Below, piece after piece: positions 30,846-40,027 of a stretch of 64,000 nucleotides of DNA. Under the pieces are notes generated by a model that made no database searches, was not told the origin of the DNA, and was given only the letters and a program-made list of their open reading frames with translations. The number at the start of each line of letters is the position of its first letter. Position 1 is the first letter of the stretch. This stretch comes from Flavobacterium sp. GTDB lineage: Bacteria; Bacteroidota; Bacteroidia; Flavobacteriales; Flavobacteriaceae. The stretch lies in NCBI RefSeq assembly GCF_027490375.1, contig NZ_JAIXYH010000047.1:1-64000 (forward strand). The letters are read 5' to 3'. A program made the translations under genes and the position numbers.

Positions 30846-31426
30846 AATTCGTTCAACTTTTTTTCGCAGAACAATTGAATTTCGGGAAAAAACTTCGTGA
30901 ATTCTTCTTCAAACAAAAAGTAATCGGCTGTAAGTTCTTCGGTTGCCGAACTCATGCCCGATAGAAACTTCGTTCTTGCGTCCATTTGTCGGAAAATATT
31001 CGATAATCCGTTAATCGATTCATAGGAAAGTAGCCAATTGTATTTGATCATGTACGGCACAATAGATTTGGCTTTAACCGTTAATAATTCGGCATTTTTA
31101 TTGAGCAAATTGTAAAAGTTTTGCACGACTTCGTTGAGCGGTTTTTGGGAATACACGCTCCAGTTTTTCGCTAGGAAATGATCGTAATACAAATCAACAA
31201 TCACGGGTGCATAGTGGTGGTAGGAGCCATGTAATCGTTTGGTGCTTTGTCTGAAAACAGGATGCGCATCGGTAAAGGTGTCGATTTCTCGATGCAATAA
31301 AATACCGCGCTGTATGCCTTTCGGAAAATCTAAATACGCTTTGGTTCGAATTCCTTCTGCTAGGAAATTCCCCAGCTGAACTTCGGTATCGCTGCCCGAT
31401 AAATATAAATGTGCAAGAAAATTCAT
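30842..31426 (-). CDS. acyl carrier protein phosphodiesterase-like (DUF479)
   Basis: MNFLAHLYLSG...GILLHREIDTFTDAHPVFRQS...VIVDLYYDHFLAKNW. Confidence 0.92.
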   Translation of the reverse strand: MNFLAHLYLSGSDTEVQLGNFLAEGIRTKAYLDFPKGIQRGILLHREIDTFTDAHPVFRQSTKRLHGSYHHYAPVIVDLYYDHFLAKNWSVYSQKPLNEVVQNFYNLLNKNAELLTVKAKSIVPYMIKYNWLLSYESINGLSNIFRQMDARTKFLSGMSSATEELTADYFLFEEEFTKFFPEIQLFCEKKLNEL

Positions 31427-31518
31427 ACGCCTAAATATAACCTTTTTTTAATTCGTATCGCCACTTTTTTCTTTTCTAGGCAAAGCGAAAACTTATATTT
31501 GTAAAAAAGTTAAAATCG

Positions 31519-32907
31519 ATGACATTAATTAAATCTATCTCCGGAATCCGCGGTACCATTGGTGGTGCGATCGACGACAACCTAACGCCGATCGATGCTG
31601 TAAAATTCGCTGCCGCTTACGGAACATTTCTAAAGAAAACACTGGGTAAAGAAGACATCAAAGTGGTTATTGGTCGCGATGCGCGCATTTCCGGCCCCAT
31701 GATTCACGCCTTAGTAGCCAATACTTTAATCGGTTTGGGAATCGACGTGATTGATCTCGGATTATCGACTACACCAACCGTTGAAGTGGCCGTTCCCTTA
31801 GAAAAAGCCGACGGAGGAATTATTCTTACCGCTTCGCACAACCCTAAGCAATGGAATGCGTTAAAGTTATTGAATGATAAAGGTGAATTTTTGAGTGGCG
31901 CCGACGGTGCAGAAATTCTAAAAATTGCCGATGCAGGCGATTATCAGTTTGCCGATGTTGATTCGCTGGGAACTTTAATCGTTAACGATTCGTACATGGA
32001 TATTCATATTGATGAGGTATTGAATTTACCGCTCGTGAATATCGATTTAGTTAAAGAAGCAAAATTTAAAGTCGTTGTTGATGCCGTGAATTCTAGCGGC
32101 GGTATCATTGTTCCGAAATTATTGGAGGAAATGGGTGTTGAATGTGTGAAGTTGTATTGCACGCCCGACGGTCATTTTCCGCACAATCCGGAACCTTTGA
32201 AAGAACATTTGTCGGAAATCATGAAATTGGTTGTGGAAGAAAAAGCCGATTTCGGAATTGTTGTAGATCCCGACGTAGACCGACTTGCCTTTGTATCCGA
32301 AAACGGCGAGATGTTTGGCGAAGAATATACGCTCGTTGCCATAGCCGATTACATCTTGTCGAAGAATTCTGGAAATACCGTTTCTAACTTATCGTCGTCT
32401 CGTGCTTTGCGCGATGTTACGCTAAAACACGGCGGCACCTACTTTGCCAGTGCCGTTGGCGAAGTGAATGTTGTGGAACTGATGAAAAAACAAAATGCGG
32501 TGATTGGCGGAGAAGGCAACGGCGGAATTATTTATCCGGATTTGCATTACGGACGCGATAGCATTGTTGGAATTGCCTTATTCCTGACGCATTTAGCCGA
32601 AAAGAAAATGAAAGTTTCGGAACTCAGAGATAGTTATCCGGCGTATTTTATGAGTAAAAATAAAATTGAACTCACACCAAGCATTAACGTGGATGCGGTT
32701 TTGAAGCAAGTAGAGGATAAGTATCAATCAGAAGAAGTTTCTACTGTGGACGGTGTGAAGATTGATTTCGAAAACTCTTGGGTGCACTTGCGGAAAAGCA
32801 ACACCGAACCGATTATTCGAATTTATACCGAAGCTGGTTCGCAAGCCGCGGCGGATGAACTGGCTGTTCGATTTGTATCGGAATTAAAAGCGTTCGCCGG
32901 AATTTAA
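31519..32907 (+). CDS. glmM: phosphoglucosamine mutase
   Basis: GIILTASHNPKQWNALKLL phosphoserine loop, DPDVDRLAFV metal site, GGEGNGGIIYP sugar loop. Confidence 0.93.
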   Translation: MTLIKSISGIRGTIGGAIDDNLTPIDAVKFAAAYGTFLKKTLGKEDIKVVIGRDARISGPMIHALVANTLIGLGIDVIDLGLSTTPTVEVAVPLEKADGGIILTASHNPKQWNALKLLNDKGEFLSGADGAEILKIADAGDYQFADVDSLGTLIVNDSYMDIHIDEVLNLPLVNIDLVKEAKFKVVVDAVNSSGGIIVPKLLEEMGVECVKLYCTPDGHFPHNPEPLKEHLSEIMKLVVEEKADFGIVVDPDVDRLAFVSENGEMFGEEYTLVAIADYILSKNSGNTVSNLSSSRALRDVTLKHGGTYFASAVGEVNVVELMKKQNAVIGGEGNGGIIYPDLHYGRDSIVGIALFLTHLAEKKMKVSELRDSYPAYFMSKNKIELTPSINVDAVLKQVEDKYQSEEVSTVDGVKIDFENSWVHLRKSNTEPIIRIYTEAGSQAAADELAVRFVSELKAFAGI

Positions 32908-32928
32908 AGTACGATCGTTTTATTCCAC

Positions 32929-32957
32929 AAAAAAGCCTCCAAATCGGAGGCTTTTTT
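32929..32957. terminator. bidirectional rho-independent terminator
   Basis: aaaaaagcctcc-aaatc-ggaggctttttt between convergent genes ending at 32907 and 32968. Confidence 0.85.
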
Positions 32958-32967
32958 GTTGTATAAT

Positions 32968-33618
32968 TTATAATTCCATTTTCTTAAGTTCTTCGTAACT
33001 GCGGTTCAAACGGCGCAATAGTATTCCGTAGATCAATTTGTAAATCAGCCAGAAAATAAGTGTTAAAACCGCGGTGATAAGAATCAAGATGATAATTGCT
33101 GTAATCATTACCGTGAGAGGCATTTGTCCGTTGCCGTCGTGCATCACACTTTCTGTGGTGTAACCGTGATAGAATCCGAAACTACAAACAACGATAAACA
33201 ATACAGCGAATGAAATTAGGTTAAAAGCTATGTAGCGCTTTACCACTCGTCGGGTGTTGATGATGTTGGTAATGAGTTCTTTGGTACTGCTTACAACAGA
33301 TATCTTGCGGTAATTCTGATAAAAACGGTAAATGAACCAAACAACAACAAGGTAAAATACAATACTGCAAGCCAGATAAAACTCGTAAATTCCCCATTTC
33401 TGTAGTAACTCGCTACTTTCGTCGTGCGTTTTGCTCAGCGACAGCGTGATGCCCAAAATAATACCCAGCAATAACTCGCAAATGGAAACAATAAAAATCC
33501 ATTTCACAATCGACGACGATCGCAATTTCAGCATGTTGCTCAACTCATTTTCACCGATTTGCGTGAACGAGTTGGTCGACTTCTGCCAGTCTTTCTTTAA
33601 TAAATCCAATCCTTCCAT
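32968..33618 (-). CDS. membrane protein downstream of an ECF sigma factor (possible regulator)
   Basis: Cytosolic N-terminus followed by about four hydrophobic segments; adjacent to the sigma gene on the same strand. Confidence 0.7.
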   Translation of the reverse strand: MEGLDLLKKDWQKSTNSFTQIGENELSNMLKLRSSSIVKWIFIVSICELLLGIILGITLSLSKTHDESSELLQKWGIYEFYLACSIVFYLVVVWFIYRFYQNYRKISVVSSTKELITNIINTRRVVKRYIAFNLISFAVLFIVVCSFGFYHGYTTESVMHDGNGQMPLTVMITAIIILILITAVLTLIFWLIYKLIYGILLRRLNRSYEELKKMEL

Positions 33619-33625
33619 CTGCTTG

Positions 33626-34120
33626 CTACGGATTTAATATTTTTTTCAATTTCCCCTTAATTCGATTCATCTTTACACGTGCGTTTACTTCTGAAATCCC
33701 CAGCGTTTCGGCGATTTCATGATAATCTTTGTCTTCTAAATACATGAAAACTAGAGCCTTTTCAATGTCGTTCAATTGCTGCACCGCGCGATACATCAGC
33801 TTAATCTGCTCTTCTTCTTCATAGTTGTACTGCTCTTCTTTGATAAACAAATTGGCCGTTTCCACATCCGAAGTTTGAATGCTGCGCTTGTCTTTTCGGT
33901 ACAAGGTAATCGCGGTGTTTAAAGCTACCCGATACGCCCAAGTCGAAAATTTACTTTCGCCTCGAAACTTTGGGTAAGCTTTCCACAATTGAATCGTAAT
34001 CTCTTGGAAAAGATCTTTGTGCTGATCTTCGTCTTGCGTATAAAGCCGACAAATTTTGTGAATCAAATTCTGATTCATTTTCAGCTTCTCTACAAAGTCT
34101 TTTTCTAAAGATTGCTCCAT
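33626..34120 (-). CDS. ECF-type RNA polymerase sigma factor
   Basis: DLFQEITIQLWKAYPKFRGESKFSTWAYRVALNTAI (region 2) and YHEIAETLGISEVNARVKMNRIKGKLK (region 4). Confidence 0.95.
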   Translation of the reverse strand: MEQSLEKDFVEKLKMNQNLIHKICRLYTQDEDQHKDLFQEITIQLWKAYPKFRGESKFSTWAYRVALNTAITLYRKDKRSIQTSDVETANLFIKEEQYNYEEEEQIKLMYRAVQQLNDIEKALVFMYLEDKDYHEIAETLGISEVNARVKMNRIKGKLKKILNP

Positions 34121-34164
34121 CGTTCGATTAGTAGGTTTTCACTCATTTTTGTTACAATTTCGCT

Positions 34165-35256
34165 CTAGATTTTATCATTTCGATTTGAGGCAATCAATAA
34201 ATTAATAAACTTTCCGTAGCTCGAAATACCGTCTTTTTGACTGTTGAATTTAAGGAAATTATCGTAAAAAGTTTCGAATATTTTTTCCACGAAAGTGGAC
34301 TTTCCCTTCCAAAACGCATCGGCTTCTTCAAAATTTCGAAGGACTCCCTTATTAATCGATTTCTGATAGAAATTTAAAACAACCGGATTCTTAAACTTCC
34401 ACATATTCAAACAATAGCGCAAGGCTGTGGCATGAGCCGCATACTGCAAGTGTAAATCGGTTGCCGCTGCCGTAACTTGAAAAGCATAAAAATTACATTC
34501 ACTTTCGCTACCAACACCCAGCTGATGCGCCATTTCGTGCGCAATCGTAAAACTTCGGTTAAAGTTAGGCGACTCGTAATTGTACTGCGATTCGCCTGAA
34601 AACGGATTCAAATAGCCCGTAAATCCCATGTAACTTAAGGCCAAACTGTACAACGACTTTTTGACACTTGGCGTTTCATAGTTCAATGCGTAATCGGGTA
34701 AATACCAGTATTTCAAAACAGTATTTTCAACCGCTGCGTCTGAAACAGTTTGCCGAACAGCTGTTGCCTTATTTTTAGTAATTGCAAACTGCAGCCGATT
34801 GCTTTCGCGAATCAGTTTTCGCGTTAACGCATGCAATTCGGTATCGCTGTATTCCAAATTCCAGTTTTGTTTTTCAGCGAGCGAAGGTCCGTAGTAGTTG
34901 AACGCCCACAGTACGTGAAACAGCAAATACAAAGTGGCGCACGTACGCAGCAACAACGGAAATACAATTTGAATGAACTTTTTCCGGTTCCGAATCGTTG
35001 AGATTAACAAGTACAATCCTAAAAGGGTGTAGGCAATATCGCCAATCGAAAACGAAAAATAGCCCGTAATCGTTCGCAAAGCCGTAGCGATTTTGGGATA
35101 AAAGCTCGATTGATAGAACGCAATAAAAGTATTCGAGTTGCCAAGGATTTTCACAACTAGCACAACAACAAGCAAATACGAAAGGCTGCGCGCTAAATTG
35201 CCGTAACGCGGGCTGTACAATTCTAAAAACTGCTTTAATTTCTCGACCTGCTTCAC
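34165..35256 (-). CDS. DUF3810 family membrane metallopeptidase-like protein
   Basis: TIAHEMAHQLGVGSESECNFYAF (HExxH). ORF track extends to 35418 and overlaps pepD; GTG at 35256 (VKQVEKLKQFLELY) avoids this. Confidence 0.85.
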   Translation of the reverse strand: MKQVEKLKQFLELYSPRYGNLARSLSYLLVVVLVVKILGNSNTFIAFYQSSFYPKIATALRTITGYFSFSIGDIAYTLLGLYLLISTIRNRKKFIQIVFPLLLRTCATLYLLFHVLWAFNYYGPSLAEKQNWNLEYSDTELHALTRKLIRESNRLQFAITKNKATAVRQTVSDAAVENTVLKYWYLPDYALNYETPSVKKSLYSLALSYMGFTGYLNPFSGESQYNYESPNFNRSFTIAHEMAHQLGVGSESECNFYAFQVTAAATDLHLQYAAHATALRYCLNMWKFKNPVVLNFYQKSINKGVLRNFEEADAFWKGKSTFVEKIFETFYDNFLKFNSQKDGISSYGKFINLLIASNRNDKI

Positions 35257-35293
35257 TTGCTTGTTGTATTTTCGTGGCTCAAACCGCCATTTT

Positions 35294-36757
35294 ATGAACG
35301 AGCAAGTTAGAAATTTAGTTCCAAACCCGATTTGGAAAAACTTCGCAGATTTAAACGCTGTGCCACGACCATCGAAACAAGAAGCCCGAGTGATTGCTTT
35401 TATGCAAGAATTTGGCAAAAAGTTGAACTTGGAAACCTACACCGACGAGGTTGGTAACGTCATTATAAAAAAACCGGCGACACCAGGTATGGAAAATCGG
35501 CAAACTGTTGTGCTGCAAAGCCATCTGGATATGGTGCACCAGAAAAATGCCGACACGGTTTTCGATTTTCAAACACAAGGTATCGACATGTATGTAGATG
35601 GCGATTGGGTTCGAGCGCGCGGAACCACTTTGGGCGCCGATAACGGACTAGGTGTTGCCACCATCATGGCTGTTTTAGAAAGTACCGATTTGCCGCATCC
35701 GGCTATCGAAGCACTGTTTACCATCGATGAAGAAACGGGAATGACCGGCGCGATGAATCTGCAAGGCGGCGTGCTCACAGGCGATATTCTCCTAAATTTA
35801 GATACCGAAGAAGACGATGAAATCGACATTGGCTGCGCCGGCGGATTAGACGTTACCGCACAAGCCGTTTACAATTCGGAACCTACGCCCGAACATTCGC
35901 TAGCTTTTAAACTTATTGTGCGCGGTTTGCAGGGCGGACACTCCGGTATGGATATCCACAAAGGCTTGGGCAACGCCAACAAAATCATGAACCGATTGCT
36001 TTTTGGCGGTTTCGACAATTTTGGTTTGCAAATTGCGAGTATAGTGGGCGGAAGTTTACGCAATGCTATTCCGCGCGAGAGCGTGGCGCATTTTGTGATT
36101 GCACAATTGTACGACGGTGCTTTTCAATTAGACATTCAAGAAATTATAGACGATATCAAAGCTGAATTTGCGACCACCGAACCGCAGTTGGAAATTGAAT
36201 TGGTGCCGGCCGAGCTGTCCGAAACGGTTATGGATGTTGCGGCGCAGGAGGCTGTGTTACGTGCTATTTATGCGGCGCACAACGGTGTGTATCGCATGAG
36301 TGCCGATATGCCCGATTTGGTCGAAACCTCGAACAACATTGCCAAAGTAACCATTGAAAACGGACAATTGAGCATTCAGTGTTTAACGCGCTCGTCGGTT
36401 GAAACTTCGAAATACGATTTGGCTAATGCCTTGAAATCGGCTTTTGAGTTGGCGGGTTGCGAGGTTTTGTTTTCGGGCAGTTATCCGGGTTGGAAGCCCA
36501 AACCTGAGTCGGATATTGTGCAATTGCTCGCCAAAACGTACACCGATTTATTTGGTTCGAAACCGCGTGTTGTGGCGTGTCATGCCGGTTTAGAGTGCGG
36601 TATTTTAGGCAAGAATTACCCAAAGATGGACATGGTTTCGTTTGGTCCGACGATTTTAGGAGCGCATTCACCCGACGAGCGTGCCTCAATTACTTCGGTA
36701 CGAAAATTCTGGAAATTGTTTTGTACGGTTTTGGAGAACATTCCGGAGAGGAAGTAG
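35294..36757 (+). CDS. pepD: aminoacyl-histidine dipeptidase (M20 family)
   Basis: VVLQSHLDMVHQKN, TLGADNGLGVATIMAVLES, LFTIDEETGMTGA motifs; ATG at 35294. Confidence 0.95.
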   Translation: MNEQVRNLVPNPIWKNFADLNAVPRPSKQEARVIAFMQEFGKKLNLETYTDEVGNVIIKKPATPGMENRQTVVLQSHLDMVHQKNADTVFDFQTQGIDMYVDGDWVRARGTTLGADNGLGVATIMAVLESTDLPHPAIEALFTIDEETGMTGAMNLQGGVLTGDILLNLDTEEDDEIDIGCAGGLDVTAQAVYNSEPTPEHSLAFKLIVRGLQGGHSGMDIHKGLGNANKIMNRLLFGGFDNFGLQIASIVGGSLRNAIPRESVAHFVIAQLYDGAFQLDIQEIIDDIKAEFATTEPQLEIELVPAELSETVMDVAAQEAVLRAIYAAHNGVYRMSADMPDLVETSNNIAKVTIENGQLSIQCLTRSSVETSKYDLANALKSAFELAGCEVLFSGSYPGWKPKPESDIVQLLAKTYTDLFGSKPRVVACHAGLECGILGKNYPKMDMVSFGPTILGAHSPDERASITSVRKFWKLFCTVLENIPERK

Positions 36758-36940
36758 TTTTTTAGAAGTTAGAGACGAGAGGCGAGGAGCGAGACTCCAA
36801 CGATTTCACCACATCACGTATCGTTTTACCCATCCTAACCCGCAATTTGTCGGAGAATGAACACGTCGAAAGGAACATTGTGTACGTTGTGAAAAACTTT
36901 GTGGAACATTGTGCTCCATTTCCCTTTTTTTCTATTTTTT

Positions 36941-37226
36941 AGCTTTTTAGCTGTTAGCTGTTAGCTGTTAGCTTTTTAGCTTTTTAGCTGTTAGCTGTTA
37001 GCTTTTTAGCTTTTTTAGCTTTTTAGCTGTTAGTTGTTAGCTGTTAGCTGTTAGCTGTTAGCTTTTTAGCTGTTAGCTGTTAGCTTTTTAGCTTTTTAGC
37101 TTTTTAGCTGTTAGCTGTTAGCTGTTAGCTTTTTAGCTTTTTAGCTGTTAGCTGTTAGCTTTTTTAGTTTTTTAGCTTTTTAGCTGTTAGCTGTTAGCTG
37201 TTAGCTGTTAGCTTTTTAGCTTTTTT
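36941..37226. repeat. tandem array of AGCTGTT (7) and AGCTTTTT (8) units
   Basis: About 38 consecutive units beginning agc, drawn from two versions in irregular order, followed by CCCTTTTTT units to about 37245. Confidence 0.95.
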
Positions 37227-37257
37227 CCCTTTTTTCCCTTTTTTCCATTTTTCTATT

Positions 37258-37404
37258 TTTAGCTCCTTCCCGCTGTCCGCTATAGTCCTCGTAAAATACG
37301 GCAGGTTCACGCGCGCAGCGTTCGGCTTCTGAGGTCGCCGTTTACTATCGCGGTTCACCTAGCCGTCTTTTCCTCCGGGCTGCCGCTGCCATCGGGGCTA
37401 TGAA
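37258..37404. repeat. GC-rich intergenic element (TAGCTCCTTCCCGCTGTCCGCTATA...CCGGGCTGCCGCTGCCATCGGGGCTA)
   Basis: Shares terminal motifs with sequences at 1481-1632, about 16609-16678 and 47387-47467. Confidence 0.6.
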
Positions 37405-37584
37405 ATACGTTACTAACGTTTAGTGGATAAAGTGTAAATTCGACGAAGATACAAGGCGAAAAAAGGATTCAATTTAACATATTTAAAAATGTGTATAAAT
37501 TTGTCGCTGCAATTCGCTGTGATTAAATAAATTAAGCATGTTTTTGAAAATTGAAAAAGGGGAAGGGATTTCGCCAATTATTAA

Positions 37585-38421
37585 GTTATCGGCAATTTTA
37601 AGACTACCACTATAATATGATAGAACCAGTTGAAATATTAGTTTTGGAAAGACACATAATTAAGTTTTATAACGAAACTGATTACACTTTTGGCTCTTCT
37701 GACAACATCAAAAAATACGAAAAAATTTTTACAAGTGGCGACAGCGAAGTTTTGATAAGTCAAATTGGAGTCGAGCTATTTGAAGATGAAAAATTGGTTA
37801 CAAATTGCTTAATAGGTTCAGAAGGAGGAGTGACAGGGATAAATGACAATTCAATACTCATAAGTTATGGAGGAATCGTAATCTGTTGTGCAAACACCAT
37901 ATTTAAGTTAACAATTCCTGACTTAAACTTGGAATGGAAAACAATCGCTGACACAGTATCTTGCTTTGGTATTTACTACCTTGACAAAGATTATGTTGTT
38001 CACGGAGAGCTTGAAATTTCACGACTTGATAAAAATGGTAAAATAATTTGGCAACAAGGTGGACGTGACATTTGGACAACGGCAGAAGGAATTGACGAAT
38101 TTGCTGTTTATGACGACCACATTTTAGCGACTGATTGGGATTATAACAGATATAAATTTGATTTTGACGGCAAACTATTAGAAGAATACAAAGTTGAGCC
38201 AACCAAGACAACACAAATGATAGAAGAACAGGCAAAAAAGAAGTGGTGGAAAATATGGTAAGACGAAAAACTGACCATAACATCGTATTGGCAATAGTGG
38301 GGCTGACAGTTGTAAAGTCAACATTTATAATTCTATTGGGCATTTTTGCAAATGTTGGACTGACGTTTTTCAAATGCCCCACCATCGCCATTACGTAAAC
38401 TGTTATCCGCAATGCTATGAC
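37585..38421 (+). mobile_element. putative integron-cassette-like unit (gene plus attC-like palindrome)
   Basis: Boundaries GTTATCGGCAATTTTAAGAC (37585-37604) and GTTATCCGCAATGCTATGAC (38402-38421); palindromic arms 38276-38303 and 38376-38407. Confidence 0.5.
37617..38261 (+). CDS. hypothetical protein
   Basis: 214 aa ORF with Trp/Asp-containing repeats (DLNLEWKT, NGKIIWQQ, FDFDGKLLEEY) suggesting a beta-propeller-like protein; no confident family. Confidence 0.7.
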   Translation: MIEPVEILVLERHIIKFYNETDYTFGSSDNIKKYEKIFTSGDSEVLISQIGVELFEDEKLVTNCLIGSEGGVTGINDNSILISYGGIVICCANTIFKLTIPDLNLEWKTIADTVSCFGIYYLDKDYVVHGELEISRLDKNGKIIWQQGGRDIWTTAEGIDEFAVYDDHILATDWDYNRYKFDFDGKLLEEYKVEPTKTTQMIEEQAKKKWWKIW

Positions 38422-38468
38422 GACAATTCCAACATCAAAAAGACAGAAATAAAAGATAATTTTTAGAC

Positions 38469-39866
38469 ATGAAAAAATATCACTTACTCCTTTGCTTCCT
38501 TTTTCCACTCTTTGTGGCAGGACAACAGATTGACGCAAAAGAATTAGAACAAAGGAATGGACTTTCTTATGAAGTTGGGAAGGATAAGCCTTTCACCGGA
38601 CAAGCTATTGCCTATAATGAGAATGGTAAAAAGCAAAGTTCAACCGAATACAAAGACGGAAAAATCAGCGGAAAAATTGAAGGTTGGTATCCAAGTGGAA
38701 ACAAACAAGTAGAAGGACAACTTATCATTTGACAGAAAACAGGTGTTTGGACTGCTTGGTATGAAAATGGAAATAAAATTAGGCAAGGTGCTTTTGTAAA
38801 CAGCAAAGAGGAAGGCGAATACATTTGGTGGTTTGAAAATGGTAAAATAAACAAAAAGGGAATTTACCATGCTGGCATTGCTGATGGTAAATGGGAATGG
38901 TATTATGAAAATGGGCAGAAAAAACAGGAAGGAATATTAAGAGGTGAAACAAATGATGGAACTTGGAAAGATTGGTATGAGAATGGAAAACAAAAAATGA
39001 TTGGGGCTTTTAAAAATGGAGTGAAAGACGGGGAATGGACTTGGTGGGATGAGAATGGAAAAATAACAACCAAAAAGAAATATAAAGAAGGACAATTAAT
39101 TGATGGAACGGATGACTTTGATTCTTACATTGAAAAAATGGAATATTCACTTAACCAAAAGGACTATAAATCTGCATTGAGCAACATTGAAAAAGCAATC
39201 GGAACTATTGAAGACAAATCAGAGGGCAATAAAATTTACATGGGTTTAGCCGTCTATCATTCCTCAGTTTATTCAATGTTTCAACATATAGACGAGGCAG
39301 AAACAATTTTACTAAAAGCCACTGGAATTCCTGACAATGATGTTGCAGCAATCGTTAAAACCAATTATCCACCAGCGACAAATGAACTAAAAGCTTTGGT
39401 TAAAACCATTAGCAATTATCCTGACATTAAAACTAAAGTAGCACCACATATTGCTCTTGCTTATCTCTACAACATAATAGGCGACACTACAAACATGAAA
39501 GCAGAGCAACAACTTATGATAGAGCGTTCAGACAATAGCGACTGGGTTATAAAAATCTCCCTTACACTTTATAAAATCAGAGGACTAAAAGAAAACACTT
39601 ATGCAGAAATACAATTCTTAAAAGAAAAAATTACTAAAGAAGGAGAAACAAGAGAGAACCAATTGCAATTAGCAAGCAACTTACTTACAATTGGACAATT
39701 TAAAGAAGCGGGCTTGATTTCGGACAAATATCTTGTAAAGGACAGTAAGGACATTGACTTTCTATTCATGAAACTTAATATTGAAATGGCGATGGGCAAC
39801 CTTGACAAAATGAAAGATTATGAAAAGAAAATTCTCGCAATTAATCCTAAAGCATTTGACAAGTAG
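38469..39866 (+). pseudogene. MORN-repeat plus TPR-like protein interrupted by one in-frame TGA
   Basis: ATG 38469 and stop 39864-39866 share a frame (465 codons); the only internal stop is TGA at 38730-38732, inside a MORN repeat (GQLII*QKTGVWTAWYENG). Confidence 0.8.
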
Positions 39867-40027
39867 CACAATGACGGACGGACGAAGCACAGCGGCTAAC
39901 AGCAGCTACTGCGCTCCTCACAGTCTCCCGACTTTGAGGTTAACAAAAAGATACGATAGCAAAGCTCCCAAATCGGCATTATCGAGTAGCGATAAAACTG
40001 CCTAAATCAATTTAAAACGACACCATA

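Noticed and set aside
35257-35418. N-terminal extension of the DUF3810 ORF overlapping pepD
   Set aside because: Translates the antisense of pepD; a GTG at 35256 gives a compatible start.
36941-37226. Possible CRISPR array
   Set aside because: Units are 7-8 bp with no spacers; no cas genes in the window.
38730-38732. TGA in the MORN gene as selenocysteine
   Set aside because: The position corresponds to a conserved Gly of the repeat; no SECIS-like structure was identified and no selenoprotein logic applies.
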